From Serratia marcescens (lineage in GTDB: Bacteria > Pseudomonadota > Gammaproteobacteria > Enterobacterales > Enterobacteriaceae), in NCBI RefSeq assembly GCF_001902635.1, contig NZ_MJAO01000035.1, forward strand, positions 1-33,517: 33,517 nucleotides of DNA, written 5' to 3'. Positions 1 to 9,070 of the stretch are shown here, in pieces (positions within the stretch are counted from its first letter, which is position 1; every line of letters starts with the position of its first letter). The notes below the pieces were generated by a model. It saw nothing but the letters and a program-made list of their open reading frames with translations. It did no database searches and was not told the origin of the DNA. Made by a program: the position numbers and the translations under genes.

Positions 1-251
1 TCTTTGGCGGTGGTGGTCAACAGCGTCTCCGCCAGTCGACAGATAAGCTCCGTGTCCGCCCCGGAGAGTTTGTTGACCTCCTCACGCATCTGCTGGAAGT
101 CATCGTCATAGCCCGGGTCTTCGCCAACGGGCGTGGGCCCGGAAAGCGGCTGCAGCCAGCTGTCCCACTGCGCCACGCGCTCACGGGTAGCCGCAAGCAG
201 GGTTTCCTGCTCTGCCTGACAGGCGCCAGGTAATGCATTCAGGGTGCTCAT
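1..251 (-). CDS. tssA: TssA (ImpA-type) T6SS cap/baseplate protein, N-terminal part only
   Basis: The first 83 codons of a protein that runs off the left edge of the window. Translating the minus strand from the ATG at 251 gives a start MSTLNALPGACQ and, at about residues 40-65, the ImpA N-terminal signature (PVGEDPGYDDDFQ followed by VNKLSGADTELI). TssA proteins carrying this domain prime baseplate assembly and coordinate sheath/tube polymerisation in the cytoplasm. The start codon overlaps the tssM stop by one base (TGATG), which indicates translational coupling. The C-terminal part, which distinguishes the TssA subclasses, lies outside the window. Confidence 0.93.
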   Translation of the reverse strand, partial: MSTLNALPGACQAEQETLLAATRERVAQWDSWLQPLSGPTPVGEDPGYDDDFQQMREEVNKLSGADTELICRLAETLLTTTAK

Positions 252-3200
252 CAGTACACCTCCTCCGTGTCGTTGCCCGCGCTGGCGTTCAGGTCTGACG
301 GAGCCACCCCGGTGGAACTGAAAATGGTCTCCGGCAGGCGGAAGTTACGCAGCTTCAGCAGCGCCAGCGGGCCCTCTCCGGCTTCGGTGCGCAGGGTGTA
401 ATTGAGCGCTCGTCCGTCCTGCGCTTTCCAGCTCAGGCTGTAGCTGCTGCCCACCCCCGGATACGCGCTGACGCTGGCCTTATCCAGCAGGCGTATCCAG
501 CCCCAGGCCCCCGGGATATCCGCATACTGCCGGGTACCGGCCTGGGTGCTCATCCAGCTCAGGTTCGCGCCGGGAGCTTCGGTATCCGCAGGCCAGGTGA
601 AACGCTTCCATGCCGGCAACTGGTTCATATAGGTGAGTTTCCGGCTGTCGATAATTATGTCGGTCTGCATCACCCCGGCCGCCGTCCCCGGGCGCAGCTC
701 GAAGCTCATGCCCGCGTTGCCCTCGGTGAAGGCCACGTCCGAGATATGGCTCAGGGTGTTGATAGCGTTGAGGAACGCCGGGTTAAACGTCAGGCCCTGG
801 GAGTTGATGCTGTCCGGCACCCAGCGACTGCCTTCCCGGTGCAGCACCCCTTTCAGGCGGGTCTGCAGAAACTGGGTGATACGCCCGGAATCCGCGTTGA
901 GGTATTTAGCCAGCAGCGGCAGGGAGACATCGCTGCTGACATTGTTAAACGGATAGCGGCCGCCGAAGGCGCTGTTCCACTCAGCAACCACCGCCTGCTG
1001 CCACTGGACATTGAGGCTGTCGGCCGCCGGGGTCAGCACCTGCTGCCAGGCCTGCTCCATCGGATTGACAAACACCGTGCGGCCAAAGCCGCTCCACTCC
1101 TGGCCCAGCCCGGCGGCAATCAGGCTGCCGTAGTCCCGGGTGTCGGTCAGGTCAACCGCCTTGCCCTCGAACACCGTCTGAGCCAGGGTCCGGGTCATCG
1201 CCTGCGGGTCGGCGGCGTTGGTCACCTGCTGCAGACGCAGGCGCACCTGGGTCACCCGGGTCAGGTACGCCTGCAGGCTTTGCCCCTGTGCCCCGGCGTT
1301 ACTTTTATCCATCAGGGCCAGCACCGGGCCAAAAGTTGCATCCAGCGGACCATGTGCCCCGGCGCGCTGGTCAATGGCATCCTGGTTATCACCGCCGAGC
1401 AGATTTTTCGCCGACTTCACCAGCGAGTCAGACATCGCTTCCCCGGTTTTCCCGGTACGCCCCTGGATGTTCAGGGTGTTCATCAGCGCCACCAGCGGTG
1501 ACTGACGCACGTCGGCCATCAGGGTGAGCTGGTCAATCGAATCTGACAGTGTGGTGGCCCGATTCCACCGCAGGCTGTTGAGAAACTCCAGCCATGCCCC
1601 ACCAAAGTCGGCGAAGTAACGCTCCGTGAGGCGCGTTTTCAGCGCCTCCGGGGACGTCTCATCCTGTGGCATCACCTGTCTCTTGCTGTCGGTCAGTACC
1701 CAGTCCATTTCATCCCGGCGAGCTTTCACCACTTTTCCAATGGCGGGCTGTACCGCCTGCTCCCAGGCCTGGCGGGTAAACATGCCCGGCACAATCTCGG
1801 CGGTACTGAACAGGCGGGAAGCGTCGGTATCACCGGTCATGTCTTCGAGGCGCATATCCACATACAGGTGTGACACCTGAGCAAGCATCTTCTGGTACAG
1901 CGTGGACTCACTGTTACGCACGCCCATCAGGCGAACCAGCAGGGAACGCGCCTGGCTGACCATGCCCTCATCAGCACGAATCTTCCACTCCGGGTGCGCA
2001 ATCAGCTGCGCGCCCCAGAACGACAACAGCGACGGGGCCATCCCCTGCCAGACGCCCTCTTTCACACCGTTACGCTTCGGCCAGTCGTTCAGCAACGTGG
2101 TACTGAACCAGGTTGCATCCATATGTTCAGGGCGGGTCAGCATCAGGTAGAGTTTCAGCTGGTCATACGTCGTTTTCGCCATCTGCTCGCGCAGCGGGCT
2201 GCCCGGCGGCAGGGCATTGAAGGCATTCAGCTGCGTTTGTAAATGGCCGACTGCCGCGTCACGCAGCAACGGCTGCGCGCTAGCCTGATAGCGGGGCAAA
2301 AGTGCCGCCAGCAGGGCGTTATTCTGGCTGAGTCCGGCACGTTCATACCAGGGGGCACCGTGCTCAGCGCGATACTGGAGACGGGCCAGGGTTTTCTGGA
2401 GTTCCGACAGCGCATGCAGACGCTGCTCCAGCGGCTGATTCTCTCGGGCGGCAAGAGATGCCTGGGCATTTGCGCCAGCAATCTGGCTGCGGTTGGTGAC
2501 ATACGCGATGCTCATCCACACAGCCCAGCTCACCATCGTAAGCGCAGCAGCAGACACCAACACTCTGCGCCACGGAATGCCAGGTTTCACGGGGCGCAGC
2601 GCGGCAGGAAGCATCCCGACAGATTCAGGCAGTACATCCCAGCGTTTATCCATGCCCCAGTGGCGCTGCACGCTACGCTCCGCCCCGGCTGAAGGCTGGC
2701 TGAACACCACTCCGGCCAGCGGCAACGGACGATACGGATTAAGCAGCACCGCCAGCGGGGCGGCCACGCTCTCCGGCACACGAATCAACTGGTCGGCCAG
2801 GGCCAGCAGGAAGTTGTGTTTAACATCATCACAGGCCTGCAGCAGGCCCTGCGAGGTCAACTCCGGCGTCAGGGCGGAAAGCTGCTCTGCCAACCCTTCG
2901 GTACGACAACCGGCAGGCAGCAGGCAGCCTGTGGCCTGCACGATGCGACCGCCCGATTTACCGGCACGCGGATGCAGGGACCAGACGTACAGCGGGAGTT
3001 TCCAGCCAAGCATTTCCATACGCGCGCTGATGGCGTGGGCCAGAGTGTCCATGGTGCTTTCAGACGGCACCGGTAATGGCGGCTCCAGACCCAGGGCAGA
3101 AAGCTGGTCGAACGCCGAGGTCACCCACACCATGCCGTCCACCGGACGGCGGCGCAGTTTGCGCAACGCGCTCAGCCAGGCACTGTCTGCTGGCGCGTTG

Positions 3201-3670
3201 AGGTCGCCGCCCCACAGCAGCAGCGTGCCGCGATCTTCCTGCCACAGTTGGCCCGTCAGGCCGGGGGTCAGTTGCTCCACCTCAGAGGCAGCGCCGGTTA
3301 CCAGCAGGATGCGTGTTTTACGTCCCCAATGGCGACCGTAGAGGTTACGCATGGCGAGGCGGATGGTGTCGACGGTGACGTTGCGGGGGGCGGTCTGCTT
3401 AACGCGACCTTCATCGACTGGTAATTCATTTTTTCGTTTTGCCTGAAAACGGTGCCAGCGTTGCTGAACTGCCAACCCGATGGTTTTACCATGTCGAAAC
3501 AGCATCAGGAGGATCATGGCCCCGGCGAAGCCAAGACATTTCATTCCAGTGGAATTCAAACCAATTCTGTTTCCATAATGCCAGATACCCCAGCCTATTG
3601 CTGCGGCAATCAAACCCGTCAGACCGTAGCCACCCCAGTTCCCTCGCCACACTGAGCTACCCGTTTTCAT
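251..3670 (-). CDS. tssM: TssM (IcmF family) inner-membrane T6SS protein
   Basis: 1139 residues, the usual length for TssM, the large inner-membrane component that with TssL and TssJ forms the T6SS membrane complex. Two hydrophobic segments lie near the N terminus (about residues 15-32 and 43-58) and a third near residue 370; the long C-terminal region after it would be periplasmic, with the IcmF-related and C-terminal beta domains. The cytoplasmic domain starts around RILLVTGAASEVEQL, where many TssM proteins have a Walker A P-loop; no GxxxxGK[ST] is present here, so it is probably not a nucleotide-binding version. It overlaps the upstream gene by 14 nt and the tssA start by 1 nt, inside one operon. 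Confidence 0.95.
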   Translation of the reverse strand: MKTGSSVWRGNWGGYGLTGLIAAAIGWGIWHYGNRIGLNSTGMKCLGFAGAMILLMLFRHGKTIGLAVQQRWHRFQAKRKNELPVDEGRVKQTAPRNVTVDTIRLAMRNLYGRHWGRKTRILLVTGAASEVEQLTPGLTGQLWQEDRGTLLLWGGDLNAPADSAWLSALRKLRRRPVDGMVWVTSAFDQLSALGLEPPLPVPSESTMDTLAHAISARMEMLGWKLPLYVWSLHPRAGKSGGRIVQATGCLLPAGCRTEGLAEQLSALTPELTSQGLLQACDDVKHNFLLALADQLIRVPESVAAPLAVLLNPYRPLPLAGVVFSQPSAGAERSVQRHWGMDKRWDVLPESVGMLPAALRPVKPGIPWRRVLVSAAALTMVSWAVWMSIAYVTNRSQIAGANAQASLAARENQPLEQRLHALSELQKTLARLQYRAEHGAPWYERAGLSQNNALLAALLPRYQASAQPLLRDAAVGHLQTQLNAFNALPPGSPLREQMAKTTYDQLKLYLMLTRPEHMDATWFSTTLLNDWPKRNGVKEGVWQGMAPSLLSFWGAQLIAHPEWKIRADEGMVSQARSLLVRLMGVRNSESTLYQKMLAQVSHLYVDMRLEDMTGDTDASRLFSTAEIVPGMFTRQAWEQAVQPAIGKVVKARRDEMDWVLTDSKRQVMPQDETSPEALKTRLTERYFADFGGAWLEFLNSLRWNRATTLSDSIDQLTLMADVRQSPLVALMNTLNIQGRTGKTGEAMSDSLVKSAKNLLGGDNQDAIDQRAGAHGPLDATFGPVLALMDKSNAGAQGQSLQAYLTRVTQVRLRLQQVTNAADPQAMTRTLAQTVFEGKAVDLTDTRDYGSLIAAGLGQEWSGFGRTVFVNPMEQAWQQVLTPAADSLNVQWQQAVVAEWNSAFGGRYPFNNVSSDVSLPLLAKYLNADSGRITQFLQTRLKGVLHREGSRWVPDSINSQGLTFNPAFLNAINTLSHISDVAFTEGNAGMSFELRPGTAAGVMQTDIIIDSRKLTYMNQLPAWKRFTWPADTEAPGANLSWMSTQAGTRQYADIPGAWGWIRLLDKASVSAYPGVGSSYSLSWKAQDGRALNYTLRTEAGEGPLALLKLRNFRLPETIFSSTGVAPSDLNASAGNDTEEVY

Positions 3671-4811
3671 TATTCTGCTTCCCTGTTGTCACGGTAGTAA
3701 TAAAACTCTGTTCTTCGTCAGCAGAAAGCATCAGGCAGTCTGCCCGTTGTAAACGCACTATGTCACTGCTCACTGCGGCCATCACCCAGGGGGAAAATGG
3801 CCCACTGATACCGGAAAAAGTTTCCAACCACTGAACTTGCTCGGTTTTCCAGTATCCGCCGGAGGTTTCACTTGCCTTCAGTAGTTCAAAAAAGTCATCT
3901 GCCCAGCGCAGTTGATCACCCGCGATAAACTGTGTACTGTTCGCCAGGGTCTGCGTGGAAAAATACAATGCGAGCTCTTCTGATAATCGGGATGTATCGA
4001 GGCCCATAGGACGCAACAGCCGGACATCATGTTTAAACTGATATTTGGTCGCAACATCATCAGATACCAGCAGCAGTACAATAAGCGCATCACTGTACTT
4101 CTCCCCACCCTGCAACTGTTGCACCAAAACCAACTCAGCAGATATTTCAGGTGACTTAAGATGCTCATCAAGTATCAGAAGAGAATGGGATTGCCGGATA
4201 TTCAGTTTCGGAGCTGGACGCTCTGTCGGGATAGCCCCCTTCCAGCAGTGATCAAACAGAGCCCGTAGCGATGAGATACTTCTTGGGGAATCAGTCAGAA
4301 AGGTGGCATTCAGAGGCAAATCTGCCGGAAGCTGCAACAAGGCATCGCTTACGTCACCAAGCAGGATTGTCAACCCTTCAGCCTCCCCCCAGGGGATATG
4401 CCGCGTTTGTTGACCACGCCGTTCAAGTCCTGGTGGCGGTTGTATAAGCTGCGCTGCTGTTAATGAACCAGGCAAGAATGCCACGTTGTGCAGAACGGCC
4501 AGATAACGCCCGGCCCATGCAGACCACTGTTGCTGAGCATATTCTGCTTCGTCAGTTTCAAATTTATAGCGATTAAACGCCAGGTTATACAACCAGCCCC
4601 GCAGACAGATAAGGGTGAACCAAGTAACTAACGGTGTGGCTGATAATATCCAGATATTGAACGCCTGGAGCGATCCCAGTCGCTGATTTGCATGAAGCAC
4701 AAACAACAAAATGCTCATAATCAGCGCCACGATGGCCACACCTAACCATAAAACAAGTGACGGCTCCTCAGGGCTTTTTGAAATTATTGGTCTCTTTCGT
4801 TCCCAGCCCAT
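3657..4811 (-). CDS. T6SS-linked two-TM membrane protein of unknown function
   Basis: 384 residues, not recognised as a core Tss protein. Two strong hydrophobic segments occur near the N terminus (about residues 18-40 and 53-75), separated by a short loop, followed by about 300 mostly polar residues that would be cytoplasmic if the segments form a hairpin. That topology resembles the N-terminal halves of TssM and of the OmpA-like protein in this locus, but I see no clear motif shared with them. It starts 3 nt after the PAAR stop and overlaps tssM by 14 nt, so it is translationally tied to both. Its position suggests an accessory to the membrane complex or to PAAR/effector loading; this is inference only. 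Confidence 0.8.
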   Translation of the reverse strand: MGWERKRPIISKSPEEPSLVLWLGVAIVALIMSILLFVLHANQRLGSLQAFNIWILSATPLVTWFTLICLRGWLYNLAFNRYKFETDEAEYAQQQWSAWAGRYLAVLHNVAFLPGSLTAAQLIQPPPGLERRGQQTRHIPWGEAEGLTILLGDVSDALLQLPADLPLNATFLTDSPRSISSLRALFDHCWKGAIPTERPAPKLNIRQSHSLLILDEHLKSPEISAELVLVQQLQGGEKYSDALIVLLLVSDDVATKYQFKHDVRLLRPMGLDTSRLSEELALYFSTQTLANSTQFIAGDQLRWADDFFELLKASETSGGYWKTEQVQWLETFSGISGPFSPWVMAAVSSDIVRLQRADCLMLSADEEQSFITTVTTGKQNNENG

Positions 4812-4814
4812 GGC

Positions 4815-5081
4815 TTATCCTATTGCACAATCTGGCGCACTGGAGATCACCTGACAACCGCATTCACAACGGCATCCGTCCACCACGACAGCTTTACCGT
4901 CAGAGATCCATTCAGATGAACCGTCAACAATGCTATTAATACCGTGCCCTTCCTTAGGACAACTGATTTTATCGCCGATTAATGCCACTTTTTTGCTGTT
5001 GACGATCATGGTTGATGATGCAGAAATAACTTCTCCACCATGGGTGGTTTTATCACCAAGTAATACAAAGCCTTTAGACAT
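4815..5081 (-). CDS. PAAR-domain protein (T6SS spike tip)
   Basis: An 88-residue protein that is all PAAR domain, the zinc-stabilised cone that sharpens the VgrG spike and helps attach effectors. The start at 5081 (MSKGFVLLGDKTTHGG) is preferred over an upstream in-frame ATG at 5129 because it has a GAGGGG Shine-Dalgarno sequence just before it and because the family begins this way. The HGG motif after the start, GDKISCPKEGHG in the middle and CRCECGC near the C terminus are typical of short PAAR proteins. No effector domain is fused to it. It follows the DUF2931 cluster after a 172-bp AT-rich gap and is followed 3 nt later by the unknown membrane protein. Confidence 0.9.
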   Translation of the reverse strand: MSKGFVLLGDKTTHGGEVISASSTMIVNSKKVALIGDKISCPKEGHGINSIVDGSSEWISDGKAVVVDGCRCECGCQVISSAPDCAIG

Positions 5082-5253
5082 AAAGCCCCTCACAATAATT
5101 ATCAGAAATGTTATTTCCATATGTCGCATGAAGAGTTAATACAATAACTCAAGCACGTAATCAGCCTATTAAAAATAAATCTGCCATTTTTAATACGTCT
5201 AACAAGCGACAGGGGAATTAACAACTGACTTGTTATTTGTTTTAAGTTTGCTA
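5082..5253. other. AT-rich gap between PAAR gene and lipoprotein cluster
   Basis: 172 bp with clearly lower GC than the flanking T6SS genes and no supportable reading frame. It may hold a promoter for the PAAR-tssM-tssA part of the locus or be the scar of a module exchange; I see no convincing promoter boxes or terminator hairpin. Confidence 0.4.
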
Positions 5254-5943
5254 TCACCAGCTTCCGTAAGGATAAACCTTCCCTTCGATAAAAGCTTTTG
5301 TCCCCTTGGTATATCCATAACCATTAGGGAAATTTGTTACGCCCTTGCACATATTCATCTTTTCACCCGACACCGTGGTGATTTTGGCATCTGACTGGGC
5401 TACCACTGGATTGCCACGGTCCCCTAACCAGACGCTAACCTTACCCTCGGGAGCCAGGCCAATAATCATGGTTGAACGATAGTAGGTTTCGTTCCGGTAA
5501 CTGTCAGTAAAAGGTGTGGCCATCTGCTTCCAGGTACCTTGTTTAAATATCACCTGCGTTTCATAGCTTTTTTTATCAATCACCGAGTCCCAGCAGAACC
5601 GCAGCATCAGGGGTAACGCTTTACCTTTGTTATAGTAAGTTTCTACTCCTCCAAGGCGGTCATTCCAGCGCCCCACGCTGACCTTACTCGGTTCGGTATT
5701 ATCAACATACTGGTAAGTGGTCTTGTAACCCTCTGCATCCACCATCAGCGCCTGCGTGGCCAGTGCGGGCAGTGCCCAGGGGTAAATAAATAAAAACTCC
5801 CATTGGTCATAGGGCAGCTTTTTATAGCCAAATTCCGTGTGGGTTGCGGCATCACCTAAAGCAACAGATTGTATTTTCCCCGTGGAGCACCCCGTCAGGG
5901 CAATCAGCACAAAGACAATAACGGCCTTATTATTCCTCTCCAT
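5254..5943 (-). CDS. DUF2931-family lipoprotein, candidate Tle1 immunity protein (copy 3)
   Basis: 229 residues with a lipoprotein signal peptide: short basic N terminus, hydrophobic core and lipobox LTGC with the lipidated Cys at residue 19, followed by Ser (no Asp at +2), so outer-membrane sorting is expected. The mature part is very similar to the two genes upstream, sharing blocks such as LGYKKLPY/FGYKKLPY, FLFIYPxALPALATQALMVD, LRFCWDSVIDKKSYETQVIF and SDAKITTVSGEKMNMCKGVT. DUF2931 lipoproteins are commonly found next to DUF2235 (Tle1) lipases, and the enteroaggregative E. coli Tle1 immunity protein is a lipoprotein. Protection of the cell's own periplasm against Tle1 is therefore the likely role. 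The last of three tandem copies; closest by eye to the first copy. Confidence 0.85.
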   Translation of the reverse strand: MERNNKAVIVFVLIALTGCSTGKIQSVALGDAATHTEFGYKKLPYDQWEFLFIYPWALPALATQALMVDAEGYKTTYQYVDNTEPSKVSVGRWNDRLGGVETYYNKGKALPLMLRFCWDSVIDKKSYETQVIFKQGTWKQMATPFTDSYRNETYYRSTMIIGLAPEGKVSVWLGDRGNPVVAQSDAKITTVSGEKMNMCKGVTNFPNGYGYTKGTKAFIEGKVYPYGSW

Positions 5944-5969
5944 CTTTCTGTTTCCGTTCAGATTAACTA

Positions 5970-6650
5970 TTACCAGTCACCGTAGGGATAGGTTTTGCCT
6001 TTGATAAACTCTTTAATGTCTTGATCATACCCATATGAAAAATCACTTTTAGTCACGCCCTTGCACATATTCATCTTTTCACCCGACACCGTGGTGATTT
6101 TGGCATCCGACTGGGGGACCACTGGATCACCTAAATTATCCAGCCACACACTCACTTTTCCGCCAGGTGCCAGACCGATCACCATCGTGTCACGGTAATA
6201 CGTCTCATCAGGGCGATAACTGTCGGTATATAGCGTGGTCATCTGTTCCCAGGTGCCTTTTTCAAATATCACCTGCGTTTCATAGCTTTTTTTATCGATC
6301 ACCGAATCCCAGCAGAACCGCAGCATCAGCGGCAGCACCTTACCCTTGTTATAATAGGACTGTGTCACCCCAAGATGGTCATTCCAGCGCCCCACGCTGA
6401 CCTGACTTGGCCTTGTGGTATCAACATACTGGTAGGTGGTCTTATAACCGGCCCCATCCACCATCAGTGCTTGGGTGGCGAGTGCCGGTAACGCTTTGGG
6501 ATAAATAAAGAGAAATTTCCATTCGCCGTAGGGCAGCTTTTTATAGCCCAACTCTGTCTCGCCCGGAGCAGCAGACGGAGATTTCTCTGCGGTGCAGCCA
6601 GCAAGGACAACACTGGAAAAAATAATGAGCGTTTTTATGTGCCCGTTCAT
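5970..6650 (-). CDS. DUF2931-family lipoprotein, candidate Tle1 immunity protein (copy 2)
   Basis: 226 residues, the middle of three tandem paralogues. The signal peptide ends in LAGC with Cys19 as the lipidation site, followed by Thr. It is the most divergent of the three: the segment after the lipobox is shorter, the loop at TRPSQVSVGRWNDHLGVTQ differs, and GGK-VSVWLDNLGDPVVPQ replaces the form found in the other two. The blocks around WDSVIDKKSYETQ and SDAKITTVSGEKMNMC are almost unchanged. It sits 26-29 bp from its neighbours, so the three are probably co-transcribed with tle1. It could neutralise the same lipase, act as an orphan immunity protein against a related lipase from other strains, or be a diverging spare copy. 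Confidence 0.85.
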   Translation of the reverse strand: MNGHIKTLIIFSSVVLAGCTAEKSPSAAPGETELGYKKLPYGEWKFLFIYPKALPALATQALMVDGAGYKTTYQYVDTTRPSQVSVGRWNDHLGVTQSYYNKGKVLPLMLRFCWDSVIDKKSYETQVIFEKGTWEQMTTLYTDSYRPDETYYRDTMVIGLAPGGKVSVWLDNLGDPVVPQSDAKITTVSGEKMNMCKGVTKSDFSYGYDQDIKEFIKGKTYPYGDW

Positions 6651-6679
6651 TTGATGGCTCCATTATGCCACTTTGAATA

Positions 6680-7369
6680 TCACCAGCTACCGTAGGGGTA
6701 GGTTTTACCTTTAATAAAATCAGGTGTATCTCCGTAATAAACATACCCATCAGGATGTTTAGTTACGCCCTTGCACATATTCATCTTTTCGCCCGACACG
6801 GTGGTGATTTTGGCATCCGACTGGGCTACCACTGGATTGCCACGGTCCCCTAACCAGACGCTAACCTTACCCTCGGGGGCCAGGCCAATAATCATGGTTG
6901 AACGATAATAGGTTTCATCCCAGCGGTTATCTGTATAAGGCGTAGTCATCTGTTCCCAGGTACCTTGTTTAAATATCACCTGCGTTTCATAACTCTTTTT
7001 ATCGATGACAGAATCCCAACAGAACCGCAGCATCAGCGGCAGCGCTTTGCCTTTGTTGTAATAGGCCTCTACACCTCCCAGACGATCATTCCAGCGCCCC
7101 ACACTGACATCACTTGATTCGGTGTTATCAACATACTGGTAGGTGGTCTTATAACCGGCCCCATCCACCATCAGTGCCTGAGTAGCCAGCGCCGGTAGCG
7201 CCTTGGGATAAATAAAGAGAAATTTCCATTCGTCGTAGGGCAGCTTTTTATAGCCCAGTTCCGTGTGGGTTGCGGTATCACCTTGCGCAACAGACTGCGC
7301 TTTTCCTGTGGAACACCCTGTCACTGACACCAACAGACAAACAGTGAAAATGCCTTTAGTTAAGCTCAT
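6680..7369 (-). CDS. DUF2931-family lipoprotein, candidate Tle1 immunity protein (copy 1, next to the effector)
   Basis: 229 residues, directly after the lipase gene (18-bp gap), the usual place for a cognate immunity gene. Lipoprotein signal with VTGC lipobox and Cys19 followed by Ser. The body shares long nearly identical stretches with copy 3 (for example APEGKVSVWLGDRGNP and the VAQSDAKITTVSGEKM block), and the DNA in those stretches is also nearly identical, which suggests recent duplication or gene conversion. Being adjacent to the lipase, this is the best candidate for the cognate inhibitor; assignment as immunity protein rests on family and position. Confidence 0.87.
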   Translation of the reverse strand: MSLTKGIFTVCLLVSVTGCSTGKAQSVAQGDTATHTELGYKKLPYDEWKFLFIYPKALPALATQALMVDGAGYKTTYQYVDNTESSDVSVGRWNDRLGGVEAYYNKGKALPLMLRFCWDSVIDKKSYETQVIFKQGTWEQMTTPYTDNRWDETYYRSTMIIGLAPEGKVSVWLGDRGNPVVAQSDAKITTVSGEKMNMCKGVTKHPDGYVYYGDTPDFIKGKTYPYGSW

Positions 7370-7387
7370 ATTGCTATTCCTTAGCGT

Positions 7388-9070
7388 TTAATACTCAGAG
7401 GTGGTGAAGTCACCGTTTTTCACCGCGCTATCATGTAGACGCTGCTGATCATCCATATACCATACCGAACGTATCCAGTGGCCATTAGGCTTATTCGGGA
7501 AGACAAACGCCTTATCTTCTTTCGGGCCAAAACGATGGATAAATATCTCTCCCGTTTTAGGATCCACCCATAGATTACGATCGGACTCGATGTTCCATTT
7601 GGCGGAGCAATGGGTATATTTCCCGATAAGCAGTCGTTCCTCCTCGGTAAACGGCTGTGGAGCTTGCCCAAGTCGCACCGCTTTTCCTTGAGCAATGGCT
7701 TTATCAGACAATGGAATCAATTCTGGAGGAAGCTTAGTATCGGGATTTGCTGGGTCAATGGGAGCAAACAAGACTCCCGCCTCCTGAGCCGCATCCAGCA
7801 TCACGCGCAGACAGACGTTAGCCCATTCATTGGGAATTGCCGTTCGCTCGAAAAACACCGCGGCCCCCACCTGTTTCTGAATTCCCCCCGACCGACGTTG
7901 ATTGCTATTCATCACACCCACGGAGCGGGTTTTGGTGGTTATTTTTCCATGGGGTAACACGTATTTCAATGCAGGCAGAGACACCAACGCTTCTCTGGCT
8001 TTCTCCGCATTACGATATACCCGTGTAGCGGTTTCCTGGGTATCGTCGCTGACGATGTCAAATTCGGGGCAGCTCAGAAACAGACTCTCATTTTCCTGCA
8101 GAGGTGAACCCACCGGGTTATAACCCCCACCGATATCTGAATGCGATCCCGGTAAAGCAAGCTCGGGCCACATACCTTTAATACTGTTCAGGCTGAAGTT
8201 ATAACGGTACTCATTCATCGCGGTGATCTGAAAGACTTTCTTCGCTACTGAAGGACGCAATTCCAGCTTCACCCTCGGATTGCTGCGGCCGTTAATGTCG
8301 AAGAAGTTGTTGATACCACCAATTGCCGCCACAGTGTCGAAAATGCCCAGGAAGCGGACTTCGCCGGAAGGTTTGCCGTCGTAATAATCGCCCCGAAGCC
8401 CTTTTGCAATCGCACTGGCTATAGCAGGGTCCTGCTCCATAACCCGATTGGCAAAATGCCGCGCCGCCGCCGCGCCACGGCTAAAACCAAATACATCAAA
8501 CTGAATTTTCGCAATGCAAAAATCAGGGTTTAAATTAAATTCCATAAACTCTAATATCGCACGGGTGATCCCCTTCATCGCCTCATCAGTTTTTGTCACC
8601 ACCCCCTCAAACACATCCAGAATACTGGTGCCCAGCCCCATACCTATAGCTGAGTCTGATTCGCCTGCCGCAGTACCTATCCCGGAAATGTACGTTCTTA
8701 TTTGAGCTACCGTTTGGTTTTCCGACAGCAATTGGTTTGGTTTATAAAGCAAGTTTAGCCAGTGGATATTTGAGTAATATCCGCGATAGCTGCCATTTGA
8801 GAAACTGTCTTTATTGATTGCATTGAGAAAGTCTTCACAGCTTTGCGCATCTTTTTGATTCACACCCTGCTGAGGGGCATTGCATTCATTGAATTGCATT
8901 AAGCGAGAGGCTGTGTTTTCTCTGTTATTACCCGTACCGTCGAAAAAAACACCGATGGTTAACGTCACGCCTCGCACTGGCTTTTTCTGCGCAACAACCG
9001 TTTTCCATTCATTATGAATACTGGTTTTATGGGTGCCGTCAGTTACGTCATAACCCTGATATTTTGTCAT
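7388..9070 (-). CDS. tle1: Tle1-type T6SS phospholipase effector (DUF2235)
   Basis: 560 residues with the DUF2235 alpha/beta-hydrolase fold typical of Tle1 antibacterial lipases, which hydrolyse membrane phospholipids in the periplasm of prey cells. Visible landmarks: GVFFDGTGNN near residue 41-50, the nucleophile elbow GFSRG with Ser197, FDTVA with Asp245, and GSHSDIGGGY with His310. From memory, the catalytic triad published for enteroaggregative E. coli Tle1 is Ser197/Asp245/His310, the same numbering, so this looks like a direct orthologue. The ATG overlaps the vgrG stop by 4 nt (ATGA), coupling it to its carrier VgrG, and three lipoprotein genes follow. No signal peptide is seen, as expected for a T6SS cargo. 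Confidence 0.92.
   Translation of the reverse strand: MTKYQGYDVTDGTHKTSIHNEWKTVVAQKKPVRGVTLTIGVFFDGTGNNRENTASRLMQFNECNAPQQGVNQKDAQSCEDFLNAINKDSFSNGSYRGYYSNIHWLNLLYKPNQLLSENQTVAQIRTYISGIGTAAGESDSAIGMGLGTSILDVFEGVVTKTDEAMKGITRAILEFMEFNLNPDFCIAKIQFDVFGFSRGAAAARHFANRVMEQDPAIASAIAKGLRGDYYDGKPSGEVRFLGIFDTVAAIGGINNFFDINGRSNPRVKLELRPSVAKKVFQITAMNEYRYNFSLNSIKGMWPELALPGSHSDIGGGYNPVGSPLQENESLFLSCPEFDIVSDDTQETATRVYRNAEKAREALVSLPALKYVLPHGKITTKTRSVGVMNSNQRRSGGIQKQVGAAVFFERTAIPNEWANVCLRVMLDAAQEAGVLFAPIDPANPDTKLPPELIPLSDKAIAQGKAVRLGQAPQPFTEEERLLIGKYTHCSAKWNIESDRNLWVDPKTGEIFIHRFGPKEDKAFVFPNKPNGHWIRSVWYMDDQQRLHDSAVKNGDFTTSEY

Noticed and set aside
633-3341. Several long plus-strand open frames inside tssM (up to 282 codons).
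   Set aside because: They are antisense to a full-length, well-recognised TssM in GC-rich DNA, have arginine/serine-rich composition and no family resemblance.
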